From: Osmia lignaria lignaria
Lineage: Eukaryota > Arthropoda > Insecta > Hymenoptera > Megachilidae
Direction: 5' to 3'
Assembly: GCF_051020975.1 (NCBI RefSeq)
Contig: NC_135038.1
Coordinates: forward strand, 3,532,001 to 3,596,000
Length of the DNA stretch: 64,000 nucleotides
Positions 34,391 through 45,719 of this stretch are shown here, piece by piece. A model generated the notes under the pieces. The model saw only the letters and a program-made list of their open reading frames with translations. It made no database searches and had not been told where the DNA came from. Each line of letters starts with the position of its first letter. Positions within the stretch are counted from its first letter, which is position 1. The position numbers were made by a program, and so were the translations under genes.

Positions 34391-35754
34391 CCCGTTTTGC
34401 CTCACCACGTCCAGATTCGTCGTATTGGATAAAAATGAAATGGACAACTTACCAAGATCGATGTAAAATAATATACGATAAGATATTTTGATTTTGTATC
34501 GTTAGTCGCTGGTGTCGTCTAGAAATCTGGAAGTCAAAGAAGAGGTGAGAAAACTGCCACTTGCACTACGCGTTCGCGATCGGCCTTTTATTTCGGTGTT
34601 ACGGGACGAATACAAAACTATTGCAAAATCGACGCGACGCGGAAAAAGAAAGAAAAATAATTAATTTACGAACGATATAAAAACGAAAGAGAAAAGATAG
34701 AAATTGAAAAGTATGAAATGAATTTAACGTATTCGTATGAGTCCTTGTCACCAAACCGCGAACCGAAACACTCTCGACACTCTGCCTTGAAGAGGACTTG
34801 CCGAGCAATCTAATTACACGATTTTGCTAACAACTCTATCTCTACGCGAACACGGGCTCCCCATCACGCACCTTGCGATTTTTCGACGAAGAGTGATTTG
34901 CCTCAGTCAAGCGATCGTGTCTCAGGGTTCGACCCGCGATCATGGGCCCAAAGTGGGGACATCATTTGGCAAATCAGGGTGCGTGTCGGAGGGGAAATCC
35001 CGCGCGTATTGGGCTAGTTGGCCGCTCTTCCTAGTTCTCTCATCCCTTCTTGACTTTTCTTTCTACCTTCGTTTAAGGTTGTCCATTTCTTTCTACCCTT
35101 CTAACACTACGGCGGATTTCATGCGTCGCAATTTTAAGGTTTTCTGGAATATTCGAAATCTATTACGACTTAATTTATTTGAATTTGCTAATTAAAGAGG
35201 CTTTTACAATGACGTTTCCGATATCGAAAGAGGTCTTCGTTTTATTACAAATATTTGTTTTACTGTTTTGAATGACCATTAGTTGAATAATGTTAATTAT
35301 TATTCATTCGTTAATTATTCTATTAATCTCTTTGTTTAGCGGTTTACGCAAGATGCAACCGGTGTTTTATAATCGTCGACAAATTGCGGATACATGCGTG
35401 TCGCATTTAGTTAATATTCGTTCCGCGCTTATTAGTTATTAACGTTCTTATTCGTATTTCGACGATTTACGTATATTCGAAACGTTCTACGTTTAACGTT
35501 TAACGACGATGTTTATTGTCTCGATCGACCTTTGTCTCGAACATTCGTGAACAATTTCGAACTACAGCGGTTATCACGCAAACCCTCGCATTCCAATATC
35601 ATTCAAACAGTTTCATTTCGTTCAATTCCAATCGCTTTGTTCTTAATTACATTCATTCCTCGTGGAAGGGTCGGCTTACGCATGCTTTGCAGGTATGAGA
35701 GGTACCTCGCTATAAAATAGAAGAAAATTCTTCTTTGTATTGCACGGTTAAGTT

Positions 35755-36215
35755 GGGAAATTTCCAAGTGCGTCGCACTGCTCAACCGCGCGGTGAAAGA
35801 TGTTTACGATACCTCTCCCTAAACGGTTTCGACTTTCGAAGTTTTTGTCGCGGCGTAGTTTCGACTAAGCAATCATCCCAAGGAAAGGTTGACTCGTATT
35901 ATTTGAAAGAACTAAATATAGCCTCCTTTGTGTGCTTCGCCTGGGATTATCTCCAAGTGCTTCGCACTGGCGAGGTACACAAATTTGGTATATTGACGGT
36001 TAAACTATTGAAACTAATAAGAGAAAAGGAAAAAGGAGAATTATAATTTTAATCTCAAACTCCTTTCTGGTGTTCTCCGTGAGGAATCACTTCCAAGCGC
36101 ACACGCACCCGACGGAAGATCACAAGATCGGAGGAGCGCGCACAGGTAACGAGGAAAAGTAAGATAAGAAAGGCCCTTCCTTGCGCCCCTCACGTGGAAA
36201 GTTTCCAGATGCAGC
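35755..36215 (+). repeat. Four variant subrepeats with GTGC stem-loops
   Basis: Variants of one short motif recur: tccaagtgcgtcgcactg (about 35763), tccaagtgcttcgcactgg (about 35951), tccaagcgcacacgcacccg (about 36091) and tccagatgcagcgcacccg (about 36204). Each of the first two forms a stem AGTGC/GCACT. They sit in the last 500 bp of the LTR-like element. The element at 17837-20180 has different hairpins (TTGCTGC/GCAGCAA, twice) at its corresponding end. Confidence 0.55.
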
Positions 36216-36350
36216 GCACCCGATGAGGAACGCAAGGTCGGGTTAATGAAAAATGAACCCGGACGTAACAGTATAAACGAAATATAAATTATTTTACACT
36301 TCTTAGCGCATTTCGAAGTCGGTTTTATTTTTTGTTAAAAATTATTTTAT

Positions 36351-36960
36351 GTTCTTAGATGTTTTAGTTTGATTGCATTTGAAACTGAGATCATGTACAA
36401 AGATCTTACAGTTCTTTTCATTTTTGTGATATTGTCAGCATTTATCTCATGCCGATAGAGTTCTTCCTTTGTTTCTTCTGCTGTGATTTTATTGTGTAAA
36501 CCATTGATTACATACACTCTTTTCTTCTCATCTTTCCTGGTATATGTGTGAAAGTTTGATCCTTTTTCTTTCCATGTCTTCTTGAGATTTTCAAAATCAC
36601 TAATGTTCTGCAGAAATACACTCACTGAATCTCCCTAATATTTTATATGGAACTTGTTTTTGACAATATTTCTAATTAAAGCTACAAACTTCTGATAGTC
36701 ACTTACGTTATCATGCATAACCAATGGGGAAAGCTTTTTAGTGAATTGGTTGTTCCTCTGTGTAACCGGAGTTTGCTGTGCGGCTGTATTATTTTCATCT
36801 TGATCGATTTCTATTAGATATTGCAGTACTGAATACCTGTTATTTGTGGCTGTTGTGGGTATGCTCATCTTTTTAATAGCTTGTATTCCATCCATTTGTT
36901 TAAACCACTTTCTCTTTAATGGATTTCCAACAACTGCGGTGAAATCATTTTTATCGTTTT
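36351..36960 (-). pseudogene. Non-LTR retrotransposon gag (ORF1) remnant
   Basis: On the minus strand a frame of ~200 codons is broken by a single in-frame TAG at 36635-36637. The first part has Asn/Gln-rich sequence and SDYQKFVALIRNIVKNKF. The second holds FHTYTRKDEKKRVYVINGL followed by a KEEL helix, the pattern of the PRE_C2HC region in Jockey/X-element-type ORF1 proteins. The zinc knuckles that should follow are missing, as is ORF2. The fragment is flanked on both sides by a MITE end (ttgttaaaaattattttat at about 36332 and 36985). Confidence 0.6.
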
Positions 36961-37094
36961 AATAACGATCGAAGTCGTTCTTTTTTGTTAAAAATTATTT
37001 TATCTTGCGCTTTATTTTCTGACAGAGTAACATTCTCTCCAGGATTCGTTGAAAGTCTGTCTTCTGTACAATTTTTCTGGGTTTTTATACAAAA

Positions 37095-37720
37095 GTACAA
37101 AACTGAACTCGTGTTTCAGCAGCCAATCAGTTGTCAGCTCTATAGGGTGGTGATGGGAGCGAGCGATGCGTGGGTTTTGAAATTCAGCCTGAATTCGCTT
37201 GCGTAATATCGATACGGTCAGTCTCAAGGGGGAATTTATGGGTGATCGTGCGAGAAAGAAGTATATGGTAAGGCAAGTACAATTGTACTAGTTTGAAAAT
37301 TTCCGCTTCTTAATATTGAATGTCGCTTGTACTTGCCATAAACGAAAATATTCTTTTTTTAAAACATTTCTATCAGCACAAAAGAACAATAACAAAAAAT
37401 AATAGTAGATTATAGAATCATTTATAATAAATGTTCGACGATAAGTCAAAAACTGATCTTTGATTTCGTGGCAGTGAGTGTAATTCGACTCTACTTTTTG
37501 TTTTACCCGTGTTTTGTTTACGGTGTCAACGAGTGGCGTACAGATGATCAGACCCTATAGGTCGATTATGCTTCGACAGCGGCACTAGGCATAACGAGAA
37601 GATCGATAGATGGTTTTTTGTCAGCTGTGAGTGTGTAGTGGTAATTCGTCTGGGTACCACCGCGACAACGTCAAAGAAACCTACAGCCGACGCGACAGGT
37701 GGCACACGGCTCATCTCATA
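37095..37720 (+). repeat. Dispersed repeat, pair member 2
   Basis: Direct match to 13780-14420 with small indels. This copy lacks one short duplicated piece near gtaattcgac. Confidence 0.7.
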
Positions 37721-37824
37721 CTATGTCGGCAATGCTTCGACGGTGGCAGCGAACGTGTTAACCGGTTCGCCTCGATCGTGTATTCGTCACGTTTCTCCTA
37801 GCTACAAGAGATCCTTTTTTTTTG

Positions 37825-38015
37825 ACGTTCCGATTCCCACTAGGTGATTCTTATAGTGTTTTGTACGCTGATTACGAATCTACAAACCGTTTTGCTCATA
37901 TACGTATAGTTTTAGAGGATTTTGAAGAAAAAATATATTTTTCAGGTTTAAACAAATTTTCTGACGTAACTATTAAAAATACTGAAATTCTGTTTACATA
38001 CTTCTGTTGTATATG
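37825..38015 (+). repeat. Dispersed repeat, pair member 2
   Basis: Matches 20520-20720 in direct orientation. Confidence 0.6.
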
Positions 38016-38019
38016 CACC

Positions 38020-38990
38020 GCAGCGTCGACAATATTTTGCGACGATTGAACGTTGCTGTGAAGTTCAATGTTTTGAACTATAAGTGGACTGTATGTAAAA
38101 ATGAATGCACTTGATGTGATTACTGTATTTCTACTTTATTTGATGAACCTTTGGAGAGTGTGTGAGTTGTTTCAAGAAAATGTCTCCACGAGAATGTCTG
38201 GGTTAGGGAACTTGCTTCAGGTTTTTATATTCTGGGCAAGGAGTACAATTTTCGGATGAGCCATTCCTATTGGCCTGATTTTTGTGGAGGTGGAAAATAT
38301 TCGTTGTCAGGGGTCTCTTAGTGACGCACGCGGTGGGTCCGCGTGTACTCAGTGACCGTAGCGGGCAATAAAACTAAGCAATACCTCGACATGAATAGAA
38401 AACTGCAAACAAAGACTCTACTGCTAAGGTTAAGGGTTCTGGCAACCAGATGTGACTAATAAACCAAATTACTAGATAGGATGTTACGATTCCTTGGGTC
38501 TTATTGCTGCTACAGGTAAAGATCTATTGATTTGAAAAAATATATAATGTTTGAAGGCAAACTTGAATTGAGGTCTAATCCTCTCGTCGAATATTCTATT
38601 CTACTACCTAACATCTGTAAAAGATTCAGTAATTATGCATAAAAAGGGCTGCTCCACCAATTTTGATTAAACTTAAATATGTTGTAGAAATTGATATTTT
38701 TAACAATTTTTTCCTATACATGTAACCGCCGCTCGACTTCAATTTTCGAGATATTTGCAAAAAACTATTGCTACTATCGCAATGCCTTCTGCGTATAGCT
38801 ACACGTCCATGACATAGTATGCGCTTAATATACGACTGTCGCTTATCAATTGTTTCTATAAACTATAAACACATTGCGATCGTCCGATATAACGGGCGAA
38901 CTTTTTAGTACGAAGAGTGTAGAAATCGTGTTAAGCCAATTCGAAAATGTAAACAATTTTTTGAACGCAACAACTGACAGGATTTTAAAT
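38020..38990. other. No gene recognised; repeat fragments
   Basis: 38545-38610 matches 31290-31345 (aaacttgaattgaggtctaa). 38640-38870 is a fragment of the 8-bp-TSD family. The word accgt(a/g)gcgggcaataaa near 38350 also occurs near 21260. The rest is unassigned. Confidence 0.5.
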
Positions 38991-39345
38991 TTACAGTCGA
39001 GGGCAAAAATAAGTGGACACTGTTCAAATTAGAATACCTCGGTTAAAATTGGACTAAATAACTTGAGGGTTTTTGAGAAGCTATAAAAATTAATTCGCTA
39101 AAATATGTATTTTTATCGTTTTAAAAAATTACAGTTTGTTGAAATCGTGAAAAAAAATAGTGAATGATAATTTTTCAACTTTTTTATGTAAGTCTATAAG
39201 GAAAATTTAAAATATGTCTTTCGTAGATTCAAATAAGTTATGTGTATGCTGAAAATTTCATTGAGATCGGTCAGCGCATTTATAAGTTATAAGTAATTAA
39301 TATTTTCGAAAATCGCGACTTTTCATCTAACAATAAGAACGTGAT
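38990..39345. mobile_element. Half copy of the palindromic Tc1-like MITE
   Basis: It matches the left arm of 17144-17480 (agaagctataaaaattaatt, aaaatcgcgacttttcatct) and stops at the centre of the palindrome. Confidence 0.7.
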
Positions 39346-40139
39346 TAGTTAAGTTCAGTGGTTCTGCGTCAGGACTAAATGCCGTGAAAAGCTTCGTCCC
39401 TCTCTTCACTTAAAATCTGTATTTAGCTGGTTCGAATCAAATACATACCTCTTTAATCTTCACCTCGAAAAATTCCCGAAAAACTCTAACGTTTTCTCCT
39501 TTTTTCCTACTCGTCGAATCTTAACCCTTTGTTCTCGATCAAATGTTTTCTTTCAAATTATTTGACATATTGCATTCGAAGTTTCAGAAAACTTATAAAT
39601 TACAGTCGCTCAGGGTACAAATACATTTTACCTTTAGTAACTATTTATTGAACCAGCTTAAATTCTGTCAATAAACATTATCGAACGACTTGGATCGGCT
39701 TTCGATAAATTCTCGTTGCGCGGACCAAGGAGGCGTCCAGCAAAGAACCTTCCATTGAAATTGGAATTCGGTTCGTTTATGGAGATCTTCGACTTATATA
39801 TTTACAATTGGACGTCGCGTCGCTTGTAAAGTGAAGCTTTTCACATTTCGAGAGATCGAGAAAAGAAATTTTCATAGCAGCCAGTATTGTATATCGATAC
39901 CGACTGAGTAATTTGAAAAATGTTTTACTGCGCTCTGCATCAGAATGAATATCCTATTTAATATTGATCCTTTTTCAGTGGGAAGCCTGCGAAGAAGATC
40001 GCCGATCGTGGAGCAGACAAGAGCTGGACGCGAAGCATTTTCAAGGGTTTGAAGCTTTGCAAATTGCGGTTGCGAAACGTGCGAATGGCCAATAAATGGT
40101 TGTAACTGAAGTGTCGTCGTTAAAAAGCTAATCGCAGCC
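39345..40139 (+). other. Upstream region of the GPCR gene
   Basis: This is single-copy-looking sequence. A polypyrimidine-AG (gatcctttttcag at 39966-39978) lies 161 bp before the start codon, so an untranslated exon could begin at 39979. The 92-codon minus frame (39872-40150) overlaps the start and is a shadow. I could not locate a promoter or TATA box with confidence. Confidence 0.4.
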
Positions 40140-40263
40140 ATGTCGAACACGACGAACGATTTTCTTGACTACAACATCAACGAGTCAACGTTCAGCCAAT
40201 TCGATTGGACAGAATTGGCATTCGCACTTGGCTTCTCTCTCACCTTTTCCCTTGGATTAATTG
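40140..40263 (+). CDS. Rhodopsin-class GPCR, exon 1 (N-terminus and start of TM1)
   Basis: It starts at ATG 40140 and gives 41 codons plus one base (phase 1), followed by the donor GTGAGC. The extracellular N-terminus has two N-glycosylation sequons (N3-T-T and N14-E-S). It is short and has no signal peptide, which is normal for this class. TM1 begins around residue 25 (LAFALGFSLTFSLGLI) and continues in exon 2. The split glycine codon completes the conserved G-N of TM1. With exons 2 and 3 this makes the N-terminal ~126 residues of a seven-TM peptide-type receptor. I do not assign the ligand. Confidence 0.8.
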
Positions 40264-41102
40264 GTGAGCGAACAAATCAGATCTTCCCTTTCTAAAAAAT
40301 CGGTTTATTTTGTTCAACGTATTTTTAACACTGTATGCGAGCGCGATTTTCCACGTTTTTGAACGTGTAGCGGGCAACTTGCTTGCAATGTCACGTAACT
40401 GATTGTGAGATTACAGTTCCTCGCTTTCAACGTTTGTTCTTTTCCGGAACAAACGTGATCACTGCAATGTGTTAAATTGTTTAGAGTTTCTGTAAACTCT
40501 GTAAAAGTAAATAAAAGGACAAAATTCAAATTTGAAACGTTTTAGCTATATTACTTTTTGAATGTTCTGGTTCTATTTATTTTTTAAAATCTTTATGGGA
40601 ACTTGAGCAGATGATTAAACAGAATTTCAATTTTCGATTTGAAAATTGCTTTAATAGAAAATTCTCGCTGATGTACAAATTATTCATCCGCACTTGAATA
40701 TTTTGATCGGAAATAGAAACTGCTTAAACGCTTGTATGGGGTTACTGTGATAGATTATCTCTTATCGTCGTTACTGTCCGCATATCAGTTTGTATGGACA
40801 AATGATTATTTCAAAAGGCGACGGATGGTTAATTTTATCATCCACTTCTTCTATTATGTCATTATTATTCGTGTCAAATAACAATCACTGAATCGAATAA
40901 AACTCAATTTTATTTTTCGAGAGATTTTTAAAGAAATTTTCTTAAATAATCGGTTACAGAATTATCAAAATCAGGAATAATCAATGTCATGTAATTAAAT
41001 GCTACACTTGGTCTCCTTGATATTATTATATTCATCTTCTTCTTGTTAGTAAGAGGTGCGCAGTAGGGTATCCTACGGTTCGATGTCTAATTTTTGTTTT
41101 AG

Positions 41103-41233
41103 GAAATGTCTTCATCATTATCTCTACACTGTGCACGAAATTGAGACCATTACCCGCTACACCGCCTAACGTCTTCCTGGGTGGTTTGGCAACGGCAGAC
41201 CTTGTGCTTATAATTTTCTGCATTCTTATAAAG
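41103..41233 (+). CDS. Rhodopsin-class GPCR, exon 2 (end of TM1 to TM2)
   Basis: It follows an acceptor tttttgttttag and joins exon 1 in phase. G42-N43 is the class A TM1 signature (N1.50). A basic intracellular loop 1 follows (TKLRPLPATPPN), then TM2 with the conserved LATADL (D74 = D2.50). The exon ends ...FCILIK exactly on a codon boundary, with the donor GTGAGT. 131 bases plus the exon 1 base give 44 codons. Intron 1 is 839 bp. The 63-codon minus frame here is a shadow. Confidence 0.85.
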
Positions 41234-41504
41234 GTGAGTTTTATACAAAAATCAATACCCTAATTTTCCGGAAAGAAAGGGATTTCAAAATCTAAGTCAC
41301 AACTGAACATTCACAAATCCCAGCACCTTTTATCCTGATTTACAAATCATTATTTACTAAAAACTCTCCATAAATACAACAATAATTCCATTTAATATAC
41401 GAGTTTCTCATTCATGTACATATTATAACCTCAAAGCGTGTAACAATATGAAGCGTATAATAATGTAGAGATTTTTAGCGAATAGAGATATTTTAGAAAA
41501 CAAG

Positions 41505-42672
41505 GGTAATTATTTAGATTACGGACGGCACCTCTGATTTCGACGATTTTTAAATACAGAAGATCTCGATTAGTACGAGTAATAAATCCCAGAAATTGTT
41601 CGCATTATTTGAATTCGTACTATTCGAATACTTGAAATATAGGAATTGGTTCATACAATTAGTTAAAGAAAATATACAATAAAAATTTTGAAATATACCT
41701 TTCATACGTATATTATTAAATTATAATATCATAAACATTATTATTTTTTAAAGTATTTTAACAGTGTTGATTGCAGTTTCTTCTGCTCTTTCGTATCTTC
41801 GTATATGTGAAGATAAACCCGCAGTATTTTATTTAGTAAGTCTCTGTTAACTTGCATGCTTCGATCCATGTCTGGATCGGCATCTGAAATTTTTTGTTTT
41901 ACGACCTCCACAGCTTGAAATATATCTTCGAATTCTTTGAGAAGAATCGTTTCTAGAAAACAGAAAAAAGTTAAAAACCATTAAAACAAAAGACTAATTT
42001 TTCTCACAGTTTTACCGATTGGAAGAAGTCTCGTAAGCCTCGGATTAACTGAATTTCCTAATATCATTTTAAAATTCGCAGTAAATCAAATATCGCACTA
42101 TGTAAACTAGCATTAATCGAGACTTACCTGTATGTTGTTAAAACAACATTTTGAACAACTTTTTCTTATACATCGCGTCGTGCCGCTCGGCCTTAGTTTT
42201 CGAGATATGTATTGAATTCTGCTTATCCATGTGCGTTCGTAACAACGTTCGCGTTAATATGGGATCGCCAATTTTTTATTTTTTCTGCAGGCAGCAACAC
42301 GGCGACCGACAACCAATATATGTAGGTTATATAATATTAAATTCCCGGCTGCCGTCATAGCTAAGATACGTTGAAATCATCAATACACAAGTACACAAGG
42401 TATACATATATTGGTCATCGGTTGCCGTACTGTTGCCTGCAGAAACTAGAAAAGCGGTGATCGCATAGTAACGCATAAGTTGTAAGACGGACACACACGA
42501 ATAAGCAGAATTCAATGTAATAGTTTCGACAGTTTTTGGAAAATATCTCGAAAACTAAGGCCGAGCGGCGGTTATATGTATAGAAAAAGGTTGTTCAAAA
42601 TATTGATTTCTACAACATATTTAATAAAAATCATCGGAATCGGAGGTACGGTCCGTAATCTAAATAATTACC
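41505..42672. mobile_element. 1.17-kb element with 8-bp target duplication
   Basis: TIRs GGTAATTATTTAGATTACGG (left) and its inverse (right), flanked by AAAACAAG at 41497-41504 and 42673-42680. Eight-base duplications fit hAT-like (also Merlin-like) elements, although the GG ends are not the usual hAT CA/TG. The interior is partly palindromic (aaactaaggccgagcggc and its inverse near 42180-42200 and 42550). About 570 bp (41570-42140) interrupts the left arm. Fragments of the family are at 4740, 14500, 30950 and 38640. No transposase. Confidence 0.7.
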
Positions 42673-42679
42673 AAAACAA

Positions 42680-44460
42680 GAATATTTAATAATACAAAAA
42701 ATAGAAATGAAACAAAATGAAAACAAAATAAACTCGCTCTTTAACCTCTCGTACGACTCTTCACGCTCTCTCCTCACAATGCTCTCACCACTCACAATAT
42801 CTGCCGAATATCTCAATCCCCGCAACCGACCTGCTCACGCACACACTTACTCATACCGATAACATGGTATAATACCAACTTCCCAAGACCTGTAATTCCT
42901 CGAACGCACGAGGTAATGACTCTACAATAATCTGTACTACAGATTCTGTAGTACCATAATTGTTTTTGAATGATTTACTTATTTATGAAAATTCGATGGA
43001 ATAATAATCATCGCTTTACCAGGTGATACAAGTTGTATCCTATACAAATTCAATGAAATTTTAATAAGCAAATCGTTGAATATACAAATGCAATACAAGA
43101 CACGTTGTCATTGAACGATATCGCACGTGAAGTCAGTGTCAAGAAAGCGTCGCGATGTTCTGGCCTGAAGGAACATATAATAAAATCGAATTGTGCCAAG
43201 TTCTAAAATTACGTATCCGAGAATCGGTCCTCCAGTCGAGTAGACATGTAATACTTGCCACGTTCGTTGCTCCTTTACAGCTGTTTATTTTTTACAGCTA
43301 TTGTAGGCCAATTACTTTTCATTCCTTACGATTTTGTCATTTTCTTTCCGATAGACTAAATTAAACTTGACACGATCCAACGTACATTTCGAGCTTTCTG
43401 CTTTTATTTTGACGCGTTATAGCCTCCCATGCGTTTTATTACACTCGTTATTTATTTCTCTTTGTTTCGATGCGACTGTTCTATGATGTATCTGAAAATT
43501 GTGACAATTAATTTTTAAACTAATATCGCTACCTTCGAACGAAAGAATTTCATATATTTCAAATTTAATTGAAACTTTTTAAATCAAACGTTGCGTCAAT
43601 TAGTCACTTTGTCATTCGAGGATTCCTATGATTCTTTCTTCTTTCAATTTCATTCGCTGAACCGAATTGCAAACATTCCAAGTGAATTTACAGAGGATGG
43701 AGAAAATTATAGTGAAGAAATTAATTAAAACCACCCTTTTGTAGTTAGATGTATCCCCGTAATTATTTCATATCAAACTTTCTATATTACCGAGTTCCTC
43801 TTTCATTTTGTTCTATGGAAATGAACTTGTTCCTTTTGCGAAGAATCGAAGACATTTTTCGCGGAAGATTCTTTTCAAAGACGTACCCTGCTAAGTTTGC
43901 TAACCCGTTTTCCCTCGCGAGATAAAGGAATTCCTCGAAGAAGTTCATTCTTATTTAGAGGGAACAGAATTAGCAGGGGATCGAACAGTTGTTATGAAAA
44001 TCAGCAGTCTTTTCACAAGATGATATTATTACTTTATAAGAGGCAACAGTTTAATATGGCAGTGACAAGGTGTTGATGTACTGACATTTCGTTGACACTG
44101 ACATCGAGCTTGTTTTTGTGCTCGTTCCTCGCGGCACGTTTCAAGGGTACATGATTTTAATTTATTATCGGGTCAATTCGAGCCTTTCCGACTTAATGAT
44201 ACCATATCAGAATACGGATGACGGTATGAATGTTACAAATTTTTCTCTTTCCTTCCTATTTATAAGACGAGAGCGATGAAAAAGTTTTGTTCCCCGAAAT
44301 GATGCATGCCTTCATCGAGGACGAACTTAACAATTTAAATTATAGTCATTGAAAGTGATCGAATATTGTTTAAATCACCAAATACGTAACATCAAAAGTT
44401 TTCAGATAGTAAAATACTGTTACAATTCTGTTACAATTCTGATCACCGGCAAAATAAATC
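42680..44460. other. Unassigned intron sequence
   Basis: It looks single-copy and AT-rich. The frames of 64 and 69 codons are without support. I see no RNA gene or repeat. Confidence 0.5.
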
Positions 44461-44464
44461 AGCT

Positions 44465-44935
44465 CGATACTTCTTCCAGAAGTAAGAAATTGTGAAAAAT
44501 CGAATTTCTATAATATTGTGCTAGTTCAAGGAAGGGTGGTCTGGTGTGTTATCGATAAAAATATCATTAAATCGTCCAATATTTACTAAAATGCAGCCGA
44601 ACGCAGCATTCGGCAGCCATCTTGCTTGCTTACATCAGCGTCTGTCTCAACCTTACAGTTTCGAAAATACCATTTCTCTCAACGTATGGTGTTTATTAGC
44701 GTTCAAACGGATCAAACCATCTTGTGGTGAAGTCTACCCGTATATGCTGTATCCGCGAAAATTTCATTCTGTTGTTTGTGTGAGTGTACGCATACACGTC
44801 ATGGCACAAGGAGTCTGTATCCTTCCTCGAGTTTCTTTCAGAGATGAATATTTGTCGTTGTACCAAAGAAACTATCCCCGTTGGATTACTTTCTGCAATC
44901 CACGCGTATTTCCTAAACTTATTTCTCGATAGATA
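44465..44935 (+). repeat. Dispersed repeat, inverted partner of 31.6-32.06 kb
   Basis: It matches the other copy in reverse over about 370 bp. The 128-codon frame here has no domain and is not conserved end to end. Confidence 0.6.
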
Positions 44936-45148
44936 TTTCTGTTTGTAACATTCTCCTGAGGTTATACGATTTTCCTTACTGTTTTAATAGCTTATCAAGC
45001 TTATTATTAGTCTAAATTTATATATTTTATATTTTGAGTTTATTATATGGACGATTATTAACCCTTTAACAAAATTAGATTAAAGTTGGGATTCTCTTCA
45101 TGGTCCGCCATCAGAGAGTTAATCAAAGAAGAGAAACGGAACATTGGC

Positions 45149-45698
45149 AAAGGGTATAGCAGGGTAAGATGGTCAGAAGTGCCCTCGAGCCGATTTTACT
45201 TCGCAATGTACCATTCGATAGCTTATCCCAAAAAACCATGGTACACCAAGTTTCAGCCCTGTACCTCAACCGGGAGGGTAGTTACAGGCTATTTAACAAT
45301 ATGCAAAAAATCTGCAAAAATTCCAAAATATTCTAGACATGTTTCTTTATGATAGTGAATTTTTTCTTCTACCCGAAATCTCAATTTTTCGACTTTTTTT
45401 TGCGTTTTTGATTTTTCACGCCTGGGATTTGCAACCGCAAAATCTGAAAAAATTCACAATCATAAAGAAACATGTCTAGAATATTTTAGAATTTTTGCAG
45501 ATTTTTTGCCTACTGTTAAATAGGAGAAATATGGCAAAAACTACTTTTTCTTTCTTACCCTGTAACTACCCTCCCGGTCGAGGTACAGGGTTGAAACTTG
45601 GTGTACCATGGTTTTTTGGGATAAGCTATCGAATGGTGCATTGCGAAGTAAAATCGGCTCAAGGGCACTTTTGACCATCTTATCCTGCTATACCCTTT
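45149..45698. mobile_element. Palindromic MITE, ~550 bp
   Basis: The ends AAAGGGTATAGCAGGGTAAG (inverted at the right end with one change) lead into arms of about 220 bp. These share gccctcgagccgattttact, accatggtacaccaagttt and cttgagc-type words in both directions. The loop is near 45390-45440. The target duplication is not evident. The 88-codon frame is arm sequence. It lies in sense and antisense alike within intron 2. Confidence 0.75.
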
Positions 45699-45719
45699 AT
45701 GCTTTCTATAATATAATCT

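Larger units (their letters stand above)
33672..36270 (+). mobile_element. LTR-like element TGTTACG...CGTAACA, 2.60 kb
   Basis: It begins TGTTACGTCGCGAGCGAGA and ends CCGGACGTAACA. The 4-bp direct repeat GTAT flanks it (33668-33671, 36271-36274). It shares gctgccaccagtcc and gtcccatacgggccc with 17837-20180 (reverse), 49906 and 28392-28600. There is no protein frame with domain support (60-123 codons only). Two related 120-bp-spaced hairpin units lie at 34227-34390, and a set of short stem-loops at 35759-36215. It is either a solo LTR of unusual length or a non-coding retroelement with TG/CA ends. Confidence 0.65.
33280..36350. mobile_element. Palindromic MITE family copy split by LTR-like element
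   Basis: The left part is 33280-33671 and the right part 36271-36350 (cgcatttcgaagtcgg). The two parts rejoin at GTAT to give the sequence expected from the related copy at 16651-16700 (attaataattg...gaaacgaaatag). The 5' arm of the palindrome is missing. Confidence 0.65.

Noticed and set aside
45086..45352. 88-codon frame in intron 2
   Set aside because: It lies in the arm of a palindromic MITE.
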